Assembly: GCA_963710975.1 (NCBI GenBank)
Contig: CAVQCG010000006.1
Coordinates: forward strand, 43,533 to 107,532
DNA: 64,000 bases
Direction of reading: 5' to 3'
Source of the DNA: JBBQXH01 sp963710975
Lineage (GTDB): Bacteria; Actinomycetota; Thermoleophilia; Gaiellales; Gaiellaceae
The position numbers and the translations under genes are program-made. Every line of letters starts with the position of its first letter. Position 1 is the first letter of the stretch. The notes beneath the pieces were generated by a model. The model was not told where the DNA came from and made no database searches. It was given only the letters and a program-made list of their open reading frames with translations. Shown here piece by piece: positions 17,557 to 26,404 of this stretch.

Positions 17557-18521
17557 AAGCCGTCGTCGTCAGCGAGCTGGGCCAGATCCCGGAGGCCACC
17601 GACGTCCCCGATGCGGTACGAGGCGACGGGGAGTCTCTCCTCGAGGTTCTCGCCGCGCCGATCAACCCGGTCGATCTGGGTGTCGCGTCAGGGGCGTTCT
17701 TCGCGGGCTCGCCCCCCGTGCCGTACATCGCAGGCGCCGAGGGGATCGGGAGGATTCTCGAGTCCGCCACGCATCAGCCGGGCACCGTCGTCTGGACAGG
17801 GATGCAGGGCCTTGGAGTCTCCCGGAACGGGTGCATGGGAGAGCGTGTCGCCGCGCGCGACGGGCTGCTCATCCCGGTACCCGACGGCGCCGACCCTGCG
17901 ATTGCGGGCGCGTGTGGCATTGCCGGGATCTCCGCCTGGCTCCCACTGACGTGGCGGGCTCCCGTGCGTGACGGGGAGACCGTGCTCGTCCTGGGTGCGA
18001 CCGGCGTCCTCGGGTCCGTCGCGGTACAGGCAGCGAAGCTCCTCGGTGCGGGCCGCGTCGTGGCAGCAGGTCGGCGGCCGGCGAAGCTTGCCCGGGCCGC
18101 CGAGCTGGGCGCCGACGCGACGGTCGAGCTCGATGCTCATGACGACCTGGTCACCGCCTTCCGCGATGCATGTGGCGGCGACGGGCCGAATCTCGTCATC
18201 GACCCGCTCTGGGGAGCGCCTCTCGTCGCCGCAGTCCAGGCGGCGGCCCCGTTCGCCCGAGTCGTCCAGATCGGTCAGTCCGCCGGCGCCGAGGCGACTA
18301 TTCCATCCGGTGCAATACGCGGGAAGTCGCTCGACCTTCTCGGCTACACGACACTTGCCGTTCCGGTTGACGTCCTCACCACTGGCTTCCGGGAGCTCGT
18401 CGAGCATGCGACGGCCGGGCGGATCCAGATCGAAGTCGAACGCGTCTCGCTCGACGGAGCGCCGGACGCCTGGTTGCGCCAGGCAGGGGGTGCCGACACC
18501 AAGTTCGTCGTGTGCCCGTGA
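17553..18521 (+). CDS. NADPH:quinone reductase-like MDR oxidoreductase
   Basis: A 322-residue zinc-free medium-chain dehydrogenase. APINPVDLGVASG is the N-terminal substrate-side block and VLVLGATGVLGSVAVQAAKL (residues about 145-164) the nucleotide-binding motif; the Cys set of zinc alcohol dehydrogenases is missing, as in quinone/enone reductases. GGAGG lies eight bases before ATG 17553, and the start overlaps the amidase stop by four bases. It is co-transcribed with an amidase and an MFS carrier, which suggests a small catabolic or detoxifying operon. Confidence 0.87.
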   Translation: MKAVVVSELGQIPEATDVPDAVRGDGESLLEVLAAPINPVDLGVASGAFFAGSPPVPYIAGAEGIGRILESATHQPGTVVWTGMQGLGVSRNGCMGERVAARDGLLIPVPDGADPAIAGACGIAGISAWLPLTWRAPVRDGETVLVLGATGVLGSVAVQAAKLLGAGRVVAAGRRPAKLARAAELGADATVELDAHDDLVTAFRDACGGDGPNLVIDPLWGAPLVAAVQAAAPFARVVQIGQSAGAEATIPSGAIRGKSLDLLGYTTLAVPVDVLTTGFRELVEHATAGRIQIEVERVSLDGAPDAWLRQAGGADTKFVVCP

Positions 18522-19702
18522 CTCACCGCGCCACCGCGGGGGGCTGTGCGCTCGGATTCGCCGTGGGGTGGAACGTCTCGAACGTCGGCGCGATCGCCGA
18601 CACGATGGCCGACGACTACGGTGTCGTGCTCGCAACTGTCGGCCTGTTCACGACGGCGCTCTTCGTGGTGCACGCAGCGCTGCAGATTCCCGCGGGACGT
18701 GCGGTCGATCGGTTCGGAGCGCGGAGGATCGGCTTCGCATCACTGGCGGTCCTCGCGCTCGCGAACCTGCTCGCGCTGATGGCCCCCGATCCGGCCCTTG
18801 CGATCGGCACGAGGGCGATCGCAGGGCTGGGGACGGCGCTCGGGTTCGTGGCTGGTATCGACTACGTGCGGACGCACGGGGGCTCCCCGTTCGCGCAGGG
18901 TCTCTACGGCGGCGTCGCCCTTGCCGCTGGCGGAGTCGCTCTCGCCGTGGTTCCCCAGCTCGTCGGCTCGTTCGAATGGCGTGCCCCGTATGTCAGTGCT
19001 CTGATCGTCGCCGCTGCGGGCTTCGCCGTTCTCGCCGCCGGCCCATCCGATCGGTACCGCACGCGTCCTGTCACGGCACGTGCCGATGCGCGAGGGCGGG
19101 CCGTCGGGCCTTCGCTCCTCCGAGACCGCCGCCTCTACCGGCTTTGCGTTCTCTACATGGCGTCGTTCGGCCTTTCGGTCATTCTCGCGAACTGGGTTGT
19201 CAGCCTTCTCGAGCGTGGAGGCGACTACTCGAACGCGACAGCGGGCCTCGTCGGATCCCTGATCCTCCTCGCGGGAGTGGTGAGTCGTCCGCTCGGCGGC
19301 TGGGCGCTTCGACGGTACGCAGACCGCATCCGGCCGATCCTCGCGGCGAGCTTCGCCCTCGCCGCGGCCGGAACGCTCATCCTCGCCATCGCAGGGCCGC
19401 CGCCCCTCTCGGCGTTCGGAGCCCTCATTCTCGGCCTCGCGGCCGGCATTCCCTTTGCCGCGTCATTCAGCGCTGCCGCTCGCGTGAGGCCTGACGCGCC
19501 CGCTGCGGCGATCGCGATGGTCAACATGGCAGCCAACCTGCTGATCGTCGCCGGCACCCCGCTCGTCGGCCTGTCCTTCTCGCTTCCCGGCGATGGCAGG
19601 ATCGGCTTCCTCGTTGCGACGGCGATCTGGCTCCTGGCGATTCTCCTCGTCCCGACGGTGCGGGAGCTCGACCCATCCACGAAACCGGCGCCGGCAAGCT
19701 AG
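18512..19702 (+). CDS. MFS transporter
   Basis: A 396-residue protein with about twelve hydrophobic helices and the family loop motif GRAVDRFGARRIG between helices 2 and 3 (residues about 62-74). It resembles nitrate/cyanate-type or drug/metabolite MFS carriers; helix 1 (GFAVGWNVSNVGAIADTMAD) is typical of CynX-like members. GTG 18512 overlaps the reductase end by ten bases. Co-transcription with the amidase suggests import of an amide or nitrile-type compound or export of its product. Substrate unknown. Confidence 0.87.
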   Translation: MPVTHRATAGGCALGFAVGWNVSNVGAIADTMADDYGVVLATVGLFTTALFVVHAALQIPAGRAVDRFGARRIGFASLAVLALANLLALMAPDPALAIGTRAIAGLGTALGFVAGIDYVRTHGGSPFAQGLYGGVALAAGGVALAVVPQLVGSFEWRAPYVSALIVAAAGFAVLAAGPSDRYRTRPVTARADARGRAVGPSLLRDRRLYRLCVLYMASFGLSVILANWVVSLLERGGDYSNATAGLVGSLILLAGVVSRPLGGWALRRYADRIRPILAASFALAAAGTLILAIAGPPPLSAFGALILGLAAGIPFAASFSAAARVRPDAPAAAIAMVNMAANLLIVAGTPLVGLSFSLPGDGRIGFLVATAIWLLAILLVPTVRELDPSTKPAPAS

Positions 19703-19709
19703 ATCGCCG

Positions 19710-20538
19710 TCAGGATGTCTCGACTGCGGAAGGTCGCGGGGTGGGATTGAATCGTCGTAGGAACGGCGGCGCTATCAGCGTCGTGAGGATCGAGACACCG
19801 ACGATCACCGCGAAGAGGTGTTCGTCGAGGACGCCGGCCGCCTCCCCGATTCCGGCGATGATGATGCCGACCTCTCCCCGGGGAACCATCCCGATCCCGA
19901 CGAAGGTCGCCTCGCGAGAACCGAGGCTCCGTGCTCCCAGCCAGGCCCCGACGAACTTCGTCGCGATCGCCAGCACGGTGATGCCGGCAAGCAGGGCTAG
20001 GGTCCCGCCTTCGACGAGCGTCCCGAGATCGATCTGCAGGCCGATGAAGACGAAGAAGAACGGCGGGAAGAAGGCATACGAGCGGTCCCATCTCTTGCTC
20101 GATCGGTGTCCGCTCCTTCGTCTCGGCCACCATCATCCCGGCGAGGAAGGCGCCGATGACGGCGGCGAGCCCGATCTCGGCGGCGAGCGCCGCGAGCCCG
20201 AGGCAGAGAATGACCGCCGGGAGGAGCGGCGACGCCGAGAACCGCGGCTTCTCGAGGATCTGAGGCTTGGCCCGCATCAGCCGTGTTCCGCCGAGCGCGA
20301 AGAACGCGACGAACGCCACGGCGAGGGCGACGGTGACGAGGATCCCGCCGACGTCGACCGCGCCGCCCGCGATCCCCCCCGGCCAGGATCTCGCCGACCA
20401 CGGACGGCTGCCGGATGCGCTTGAAGATCTCGTCACCGATCTGGCCGCGAGCAGGACGATGAACAGATCCAGCAACGTGGCGGCGATATTCGTCGCGGCA
20501 AGAGGAAGGGTCATGCGGGCTGAGTCTGCCCGATTCAT
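19710..20538 (-). pseudogene. CPA2-type cation/proton antiporter with internal deletion and frameshifts
   Basis: The beginning (MTLPLAATNIAATLLDLFIV), a frameshifted IGDEIFKRIRQPSVVGEILAG, a middle part with AAVIGAFLAGMMVAET and the frameshifted C-terminal half with GIGMVPRGEVGIIIAGIGEA are all recognisable pieces of the KefB/NapA-type Na+(K+)/H+ antiporter fold. Family members have close to 400 residues and the EILAG block is normally followed by about four more helices before this middle part. Here about 120 residues are missing next to a run of seven C bases (20375-20381). Both an internal deletion and at least two frameshifts are therefore present. Called a pseudogene; an assembly collapse is the alternative. 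Confidence 0.75.
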
Positions 20539-20597
20539 CTGTCACGAAGCCTGTTACGTCAGACGGTTCCTCGTTGCCCCGCGACCGTCCGGGCCAT

Positions 20598-20631
20598 TAC
20601 GCTAGGTGCGGCCGTGGGGTGCGGCCACCCC
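20598..20631 (+). promoter_or_regulatory. Likely coxB promoter (-10 TACGCT) and start-proximal hairpin
   Basis: TACGCT at 20598-20603 would start transcription near 20610. The leader then forms GGGGTG-CGGC-CACCCC (20616-20631), ending five bases before the GTG of coxB. No Shine-Dalgarno precedes the GTG, so the hairpin itself sits where the ribosome must land. Confidence 0.4.
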
Positions 20632-20636
20632 GAGTC

Positions 20637-21632
20637 GTGCGTAAGAGCCTGATCATCCAGCTCGTTCTGCTTGGCGTCGTCGTCGGCGCGATCTCTGCCG
20701 TCGTCGGGTACGTCATTCCGTGGCTCCCCGAGATCGGCTCGACGCAGGGCAAACGGATCGACGATGTCTACTGGCTCACGTCGATCATCTGCCTCGCCAT
20801 CTTCACCGTCGTCGCGGCCGTCTCGATCTACACGGTCATCAAGTTTCGCGCGAAGCCTGACGACCACGAGGACGGGGCGCCGATCCACGGGAACACCGTG
20901 CTCGAGGCGGTGTGGACGGCGATCCCTGCCGCTCTCGTGACGGTCATCGGCGTCTACAGCGCGATCGTCCTGGTGAAGAACGAGGACGTGCCTGCCAATA
21001 CCCCGGTGATCGAGGTCACCGCGGAGCAGTTCGAGTGGAGCTTCACCTACCCGGAGATCGGCGTCACGACCGGCATCCTCCGGGTCAAGGAAGGGCAGAC
21101 GTACGAGCTGAAGATGCAGTCGAAAGACGTGATTCACTCCTTCTGGGTTCCCCAGTGGAGGGTCAAGCAGGACGTGGTTCCGGGGATCGTGACGACCATC
21201 GTGGTGACACCGACGCTCCTGGGGAGATTTCCGATGATCTGCACGGAGCTCTGCGGGCTCGGGCACTCGGTGATGCGGACCTCCGCCGTCGTCTTGTCTG
21301 CTGCGGACTACGACAAGTGGATTCAGGAACAGAAAGCGGCGGCCGAGGCCGGCGGGGCCGAGGCCGGCAAGCAGGTCTTCGTGAACGCTGGCTGCGGCAG
21401 TTGCCACACCCTCGCCGATGCCGGTGGGACGGGCGCAGTCGGCCCGAACCTCGATATGGTGCTCCCCGAGTTGACCGCCGATCAGATCCGCGAGTCGATC
21501 GTCGACCCGAACAAGGAGATCACGTCCGGATACCAGCCGGACGTCATGCCCGGCGACTTCGGCGACACGCTTTCCGACGAGCAGTTGAACGCGCTCGTCG
21601 ACTACCTCGTGGCAACGGCGAAGAAGGGGTAG
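20637..21632 (+). CDS. coxB: Cytochrome c oxidase subunit II fused to cytochrome c (caa3 type)
   Basis: About 331 residues from GTG 20637. Two N-terminal helices anchor the protein. The periplasmic cupredoxin domain has the CuA ligands: His in DVIHSFWVP and the set CTELCGLGHSVM (two Cys, His, Met). A C-terminal cytochrome c domain has CGSCH as heme site and a distal Met near DVMPGDFGDTL. The fusion lets the oxidase take electrons through its own heme c, the hallmark of caa3 enzymes. It heads the cox operon. Confidence 0.94.
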   Translation: MRKSLIIQLVLLGVVVGAISAVVGYVIPWLPEIGSTQGKRIDDVYWLTSIICLAIFTVVAAVSIYTVIKFRAKPDDHEDGAPIHGNTVLEAVWTAIPAALVTVIGVYSAIVLVKNEDVPANTPVIEVTAEQFEWSFTYPEIGVTTGILRVKEGQTYELKMQSKDVIHSFWVPQWRVKQDVVPGIVTTIVVTPTLLGRFPMICTELCGLGHSVMRTSAVVLSAADYDKWIQEQKAAAEAGGAEAGKQVFVNAGCGSCHTLADAGGTGAVGPNLDMVLPELTADQIRESIVDPNKEITSGYQPDVMPGDFGDTLSDEQLNALVDYLVATAKKG

Positions 21633-21634
21633 GG

Positions 21635-23592
21635 ATGGCGGTAGACGTCCTCGAGCACGATCAGCTCGACCATCACGAGGTCGCTCCACCTGCCTCACCG
21701 CACGGGCTTCGGCGCTTCACGAGGGGAGGGTGGCTCCGCGCGCTCTGGACGACGCCGCTCGCCTTCGGGCTCGCGACGGCGATCGTCATCGGCATCCGCT
21801 GGGGCCGCTGACTGGACGCCGATCTGGGATCTTGCTCCGCTTCTGACCGCGTGGACGATCATCACGCCGATCGGCTTCCTGATCGGGATGGGGGTGTTCG
21901 ACTACTGGTTCTACTGGCTCTCGGGAAAGCGCACGCGTCCCGAGGATCACTCCGCGCACGGAGCGGACTCCTGGCGCGACTACTTTCGGGTCAACACAGA
22001 CCACAAGGTGATCGGCGTCCAGTACGTCGTCACCACGTTCACCTTCTATCTTATCGCCGGGGTGCTCGCGCTCTTCGTGCGAGCGGAGCTCGCGGAGCCG
22101 GGTTCGGAGATCGTCAACCCGCAAACGTACAACGGCCTGGTTTCCGCGCACGCGGGGTTGATGATCTTCCTCTTCATCGTCCCAATATTCGCCGGCTTCG
22201 GCAACTACGTCATCCCGTTGATGATCGGCGCGCCGGACATGGCGTTTCCCCGTCTGAACGCGCTCTCGTTCTGGATGCTGCCGATCGCGGGGCTGATCAT
22301 GCTCTCCGGCTTCCTGCTTCCGGGCGGCCAGTTCGCGGCGGGCTGGACGAACTATGCGCCGCTCGCCGAGGTCAATCCGGTCGGCAACATCATGTTCCAG
22401 ATGGGCGTCCAGTGGGCGGGAGCCTCGTCGATTGCGACGGCGCTCAACTTCCTCGTCACGATCATCACGATGCGTGCGCCCGGAATGACCTTCTGGCGGA
22501 TGCCACTGCTCGTCTGGGCCAACTTCACCACGTCGCTGCTCGTCGTGCTCGCAACGCCGTTCATCGCAGGGTCGCAGTTCATGCTCCTGCTCGACCGGGT
22601 GTTGCACACGAACTTCTTCGTGGCGGACGAAGGGGGGTGGGTCATCGGATACCAGCACATCTTCTGGTTCTACTCACACCCCGCGGTCTACATCATGATC
22701 TTGCCCGGCTTCGGGATCATCTCGGAGATCATCGCGGTCTTCTCGAGGAAACCGGTCTTCGGCTACCGCCTGATGGCGCTGTCCCTCGTCGCGATCCTGA
22801 TCCTCGGCTTCTCCGTCTGGGCTCACCACATGTTCGTCGCCGGCATGGCCCCGTGGCTTCGGATCCCGATGATGATCACGACTCTCCTGATCGCCGTGCC
22901 GACGGGGATCAAGGTGTTCAGCTGGCTTGCGACGATGTGGGAGGGGCGCATCCATTTCAAGACGCCGATGCTCTTTGCGATCGGCTTCATCTCGATGTTC
23001 GTCATCGGCGGTCTCTCAGGCATCTATCTGGGCTCGGTCCCGATCGACATCCATGCGAGCGACACGTACTTCATCGTCGCCCACATCCACTACGTCCTGT
23101 TCGGTGGCTCCGTGTTCACGATCTTCGCGGGTGCGTACTTCTGGTTCCCGAAGATGACAGGGCGGATGTACAACGAGCGTCTCGGGAAGATCCACTTCTG
23201 GACGACCTTCGTCGCGTTCAACGTGACGTTCTTCCCGATGCACTACGTGGGTCTTCAAGGCATGCCCAGGCGCGTTGCCGACTACGCGCCGCAGTTCGCC
23301 GACTGGAACATGGTGAGCTCGATCGGAGCCTTTGCGCTCGGTGCCTCGACGATGATCTTCATCTACAACGTCGTCGTCAGCTGGAACCGTGGCGAGCCTG
23401 CGCCGTCGAACCCGTGGCGCTCGATGACCATCGAGTGGCAGCTCCCGTCGCCGCCGCCGAAGTTCAACTTCGACGAGATTCCCCAGGTGGTCGGCGGGCC
23501 CGTACGAGTACGGCGTGCCCGGCGCTCGCCACGCGGTCTTCCAGGGGACGGGTGTCGAGGTCAAGGAGCCGGAGAAGGTCGGAGCACATTGA
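21635..23592 (+). CDS. coxA: Cytochrome c oxidase subunit I, A2 type (two frameshifts)
   Basis: The catalytic subunit that reduces O2 and pumps protons. ATG 21635 opens MAVDVLEHDQLDHHEVAPPA with an extra helix. One surplus G in the GGGG run near 21802 shifts the frame; correcting it reads RWAADWTPIWD and runs into the canonical protein. A second surplus base in the CCC run near 23499 shifts the tail, which when corrected reads PYEYGVPGARHAVFQGTGVE and stops at 23592. Key residues: SAHAG (heme a His), YSHPAVY (CuB His and cross-linked Tyr; the YS pair defines the A2 class), AHHMF (CuB His pair) and HIHYVLFGG (heme ligands). Both shifts look like errors. Confidence 0.9.
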
Positions 23593-24407
23593 CCGAGCCC
23601 CGGCACATCCTCGTGCTCGCGAACGAGACGGTCGCCGGCCGTACGCTGCTCGACCTGCTCCGTGAGCGCGCCGCGGAAGGGCCGATCAGGGTCACCGTGA
23701 TCTGCCCTCAGAACGAGCCGCGTGCGGGGTACGTCGTCTACGAGGGAAGCCGCGCGTCGAGCGCCGAGCGCCGTTTGCGACGAACGCTCGATCTCCTTCA
23801 CGAGTCGGGCATCGCCGCGCGTGGTGCGGTCGTCGACCCCGACCCGTTGCAGGCGCTTCGCGACGCACTGCATCAGTACCAGCCTGATGAGGTCATCGTC
23901 TCGACCCACCCGCTCGCCCGCTCCGGGTGGCTACGGAAGGACCTGATCGAGCGTGCCCGCAAGGTGTCGGACGTTCCCGTCGAGCACGTCGTCGTCGATC
24001 TCGGATCGGAGCGGGAGAGGGCTCACGTTCTCGTTCTCGCGAACCAGACGATCGTCGACGAGAGTCTCATGACCGCGATCGCCGATCGGGCGGGGCAGTC
24101 ACCTGCGCACTTCACGCTCGTTGCGCCGTCGGACGAGCCCGGTGCGGAGCGGCGGCTGAAAACGGCTCTCGACAAGCTCGGCGAGATGGGTCTCGACGTG
24201 TCCGGGCATCTCGGCGACCCGGACCCGTACACCGCGGCTCTCAATGCGCTGCACGACGAGCCGATCGACGAGATCGTGATCTCGACCCTTCCGAAGACCA
24301 GCTCGGGATGGCTCCGTCGTGATCTGGTCGGGCGTCTGCGGAGCGCGACGAAGCTCCCCGTGAAGCACGTCGTTGCCGGCGGCAGGCCGGCGGAGGTCCC
24401 AGTTTGA
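23589..24407 (+). CDS. Tandem Usp-like two-domain protein in the cox operon
   Basis: TTG 23589 overlaps the coxA stop (TTGA). The 272-residue soluble product has two similar domains of about 135 residues, each opening with HxLVLANxT (HILVLANETVAG; HVLVLANQTIVD) and closing with a signature (EVIVSTHPLARSGWLRKDL; EIVISTLPKTSSGWLRRDL). The alternating strand/helix order and the STxP...SGWLR block resemble universal-stress-protein (UspA) sandwiches, though the ATP-binding G-x2-G-x9-G(S/T) motif is not evident. A third copy is fused to membrane helices at 25066-25719. Expression with coxA and coxC implies a link to the oxidase; the function is unknown. Confidence 0.75.
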   Translation: MTEPRHILVLANETVAGRTLLDLLRERAAEGPIRVTVICPQNEPRAGYVVYEGSRASSAERRLRRTLDLLHESGIAARGAVVDPDPLQALRDALHQYQPDEVIVSTHPLARSGWLRKDLIERARKVSDVPVEHVVVDLGSERERAHVLVLANQTIVDESLMTAIADRAGQSPAHFTLVAPSDEPGAERRLKTALDKLGEMGLDVSGHLGDPDPYTAALNALHDEPIDEIVISTLPKTSSGWLRRDLVGRLRSATKLPVKHVVAGGRPAEVPV

Positions 24408-25018
24408 GCGCGGTTGCCGAAGCGGATCTTCACGGGCACGGCGACCACCACCCGCCGGTTGCCCATTCGAGCTCGAGAGCCAATCCGGCGCTGCTCGGCA
24501 TCTACCTCTTCCTGGCGTCGGAGGCGATGCTCTTCGGATCCTTCTTCGCCGCGTACTTCTTCGCCCGCGTCTCCGCGAATCCGGAGACCTGGCCGCCCGA
24601 GCCCTACCACCTCCCCGTCTTCCTCGCTGGCGTCAACACGATCATTCTCGTCACCTCGAGCTTCACGGTCCACTGGGCTCTTCACTCGATCAAGACGAAC
24701 CACCGTACGGGACTGATTGCGGGTCTCGGCCTCACGATGGCCCTCGGCCTGACCTTCCTCCTCATCCAGATCACCGAGTACTTGCGTATCGGCTTCAGTC
24801 CGCGCGATCTCGCCTTCGGCTCGACGTTCTACGGTCTCACCGGCCTCCACGGGTTGCACGTGTTCGTCGGCCTCTGCCTGCTCGCGATGGCGTTCTGGCG
24901 CTCCGTCCGCGGCCACTATTCGCCCGAGAAGCATCTCGGCGTCGAGATACCCGGGATCTACTGGCATTTCGTCGACGTCATGTGGATCGTCGTGTACGTG
25001 ACCGTCTACGTCCTCTGA
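24404..25018 (+). CDS. coxC: Cytochrome c oxidase subunit III
   Basis: TTG 24404 overlaps the previous stop by four bases. The 204-residue product has a His-rich head (HGHGDHHPPVAH) and five membrane helices. Signature blocks are FLASEAMLFGSFFAAYFFAR, with the conserved Glu, STFYGLTGLHGLHVFVGL, and GIYWHFVDVMWIVVYVTVYV at the C-terminus. This is the short five-helix form common in caa3 oxidases. It stabilises subunit I and its proton uptake. Confidence 0.93.
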   Translation: MSAVAEADLHGHGDHHPPVAHSSSRANPALLGIYLFLASEAMLFGSFFAAYFFARVSANPETWPPEPYHLPVFLAGVNTIILVTSSFTVHWALHSIKTNHRTGLIAGLGLTMALGLTFLLIQITEYLRIGFSPRDLAFGSTFYGLTGLHGLHVFVGLCLLAMAFWRSVRGHYSPEKHLGVEIPGIYWHFVDVMWIVVYVTVYVL

Positions 25019-25065
25019 GCTCGGTCTGCTGATACGCTCGCGTCGAGGCGGCGGAAGGAGTCGCG

Positions 25066-25719
25066 ACGCGGAACCCGGTCAGGACGGAGGCGGAGGCGTT
25101 CAGCTTCACGCTCGTCATCGCGGCGATCGGACTCGCTGTCGGAATCGCCGCGTGGCTCGGCGGTCCCTGGGTGGCGCTCGGTGTGTTTCTCGGGCTGGCG
25201 CTGGGCGTCCTCGTCGGCTTCTACCTCCGGAGTGAGCCGAAGACGCGCGAGCCGGCGATCTGGGAACGGAGTGGGAGCGGCGCCGAGAGACACCACATCC
25301 TCGTCGTTGCGAACGAGACCTGTTCGGGCGCAGCGCTCCTCGACGAGATCCGCTACCGAGCGCGCGGGTACGACGCCGAGGTGCTCGTCGTCGCGCCGGC
25401 GCTGAGCTCGCAGGTCAAGTACTGGGCCTCCGATACCGACGGGGGTCGTGCCGTGGCCCGCGAGCGGCTTGACGGCTCGCTGGCGGCCCTTGCGACCGTC
25501 GGCGTCCGCGCGCGCGGCGAAGTCGGTGATGCAGATCCGCTCCAGGCGATCGAGGACGCCTTGCGGACGTTCGGTGCCGACGAGATCATCATCTCGACGC
25601 ACCCGAAGGGGCGGTCCAACTGGCTCGAGCGTGACGTCGTGACGAAGGCGCGCGAGCGCTTCGACATCCCCATCACGCACGTGGTCGTGGATCTCGAGCG
25701 GACCGCGGTCCCCCGGTAG
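25066..25719 (+). CDS. Membrane-anchored Usp-like protein in the subunit IV position
   Basis: The frame contains no ATG, GTG or TTG between the stop at 25030 and the first membrane helix. AAGGAG (25055-25060) lies five bases before ACG 25066, so either ACG is the start or one base is misread for ATG (giving MRNPVRTEAEAFSFTLVIAA). Two short helices (about residues 11-30 and 34-54) are followed by a Usp-like domain with HHILVVANETCSGAALL and EIIISTHPKGRSNWLERDVV, the same signature as both domains at 23589-24407. Two-helix cox subunit IV genes usually sit here after coxC, so this looks like subunit IV fused to a Usp-like head. Function inferred only. Confidence 0.7.
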   Translation, partial: TRNPVRTEAEAFSFTLVIAAIGLAVGIAAWLGGPWVALGVFLGLALGVLVGFYLRSEPKTREPAIWERSGSGAERHHILVVANETCSGAALLDEIRYRARGYDAEVLVVAPALSSQVKYWASDTDGGRAVARERLDGSLAALATVGVRARGEVGDADPLQAIEDALRTFGADEIIISTHPKGRSNWLERDVVTKARERFDIPITHVVVDLERTAVPR

Positions 25720-25729
25720 CCGCAGTCTT

Positions 25730-26392
25730 CTACTTGCCCGCGTTCTGCGAGACGTAGTCCGCGATCGCCTTGATCTGCGCCTCGTCGAGCCGATCCTTGA
25801 ACGACGGCATCGCACCCTTGCCGTTCGTGACGCGATCGATGACGAGGTCGACCGGCGGCCTCGCATCGTCGAGGTTCGGGCCGACGCTCCCGTTCGTCCC
25901 GGCCGCCGCCAGCGTATGGCAGCCACCGCAGCCGGCCTCGGCGAAGATTCCCGCGCCGTCGGTCGCCACGATCTTGCCCGCATCCTCAGGTGGCTTGCAG
26001 GCGGGGTCGGTTGCGTTGGCCGCGCACTTGCCGACGAAGTAGGCGACGTCGTTTGCGTCGTCTCCCTCGACGAGATCGGCAGGCATGCCGAGGCCGATGC
26101 CCGGATACGCGATCTGCTGTCGTACGACCTGCTCGAAGGTCGCCTGATCGAAGCCCTGCTCTCTCGACCCACGGAAGGCATCGTCGAGGTTCGGCCCGAC
26201 CTTGCCGTTCGCTCCCGCCGCGGCGAGCGTGTGACACGTGGCGCACGATTGCTGGCCGTTCCAGCCCTTGATGAACACCTCGCGGCCCTTTGCAAGGTCC
26301 TGGCCGGAACTGATTCCCGGCCCGGCGGTGCCTCCGCAGCCGGACACTGCCGCGGCGACCAGTAGCACCGCAAACGGCAGGAACCAGCGCAT
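25730..26392 (-). CDS. Diheme cytochrome c lipoprotein
   Basis: The start MRWFLPFAVLLVAAAVSGCG is a lipoprotein signal with lipobox VSGC, so the protein is tethered outside the membrane. Two cytochrome c domains follow, with CATCH (about residue 51) and CGGCH (about residue 155), each followed by HTLAAAG and VGPNLDD, and Met ligands in GLGMPADL and GAMPSFKD. The neighbouring caa3 oxidase (convergent) is the likely electron acceptor. Transcription probably starts at ATG itself: TAGACT lies six bases upstream. Confidence 0.92.
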   Translation of the reverse strand: MRWFLPFAVLLVAAAVSGCGGTAGPGISSGQDLAKGREVFIKGWNGQQSCATCHTLAAAGANGKVGPNLDDAFRGSREQGFDQATFEQVVRQQIAYPGIGLGMPADLVEGDDANDVAYFVGKCAANATDPACKPPEDAGKIVATDGAGIFAEAGCGGCHTLAAAGTNGSVGPNLDDARPPVDLVIDRVTNGKGAMPSFKDRLDEAQIKAIADYVSQNAGK

Positions 26393-26398
26393 CGAGCG

Positions 26399-26404
26399 AG
26401 TCTA
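26399..26404 (-). promoter_or_regulatory. Leaderless -10 box of the diheme cytochrome gene
   Basis: Read on the minus strand the sequence is TAGACT, then six bases, then ATG at 26392. It overlaps the stop codon of the upstream TPR gene, so the cytochrome gene can be expressed separately. No Shine-Dalgarno is present. Confidence 0.5.

Noticed and set aside
15639..18521. A 960-residue amidase-reductase fusion
   Set aside because: The frame joins non-coding upstream sequence, the amidase N-terminus, an out-of-frame stretch and the reductase. The amidase C-terminus lies in another frame and the reductase has its own ATG with GGAGG.
21888..24407. CoxA-Usp fusion protein of 839 residues
   Set aside because: It exists only because a surplus base near 23499 removes the coxA stop. 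Corrected, coxA ends at 23592 with a normal tail and the Usp gene has its own TTG start.
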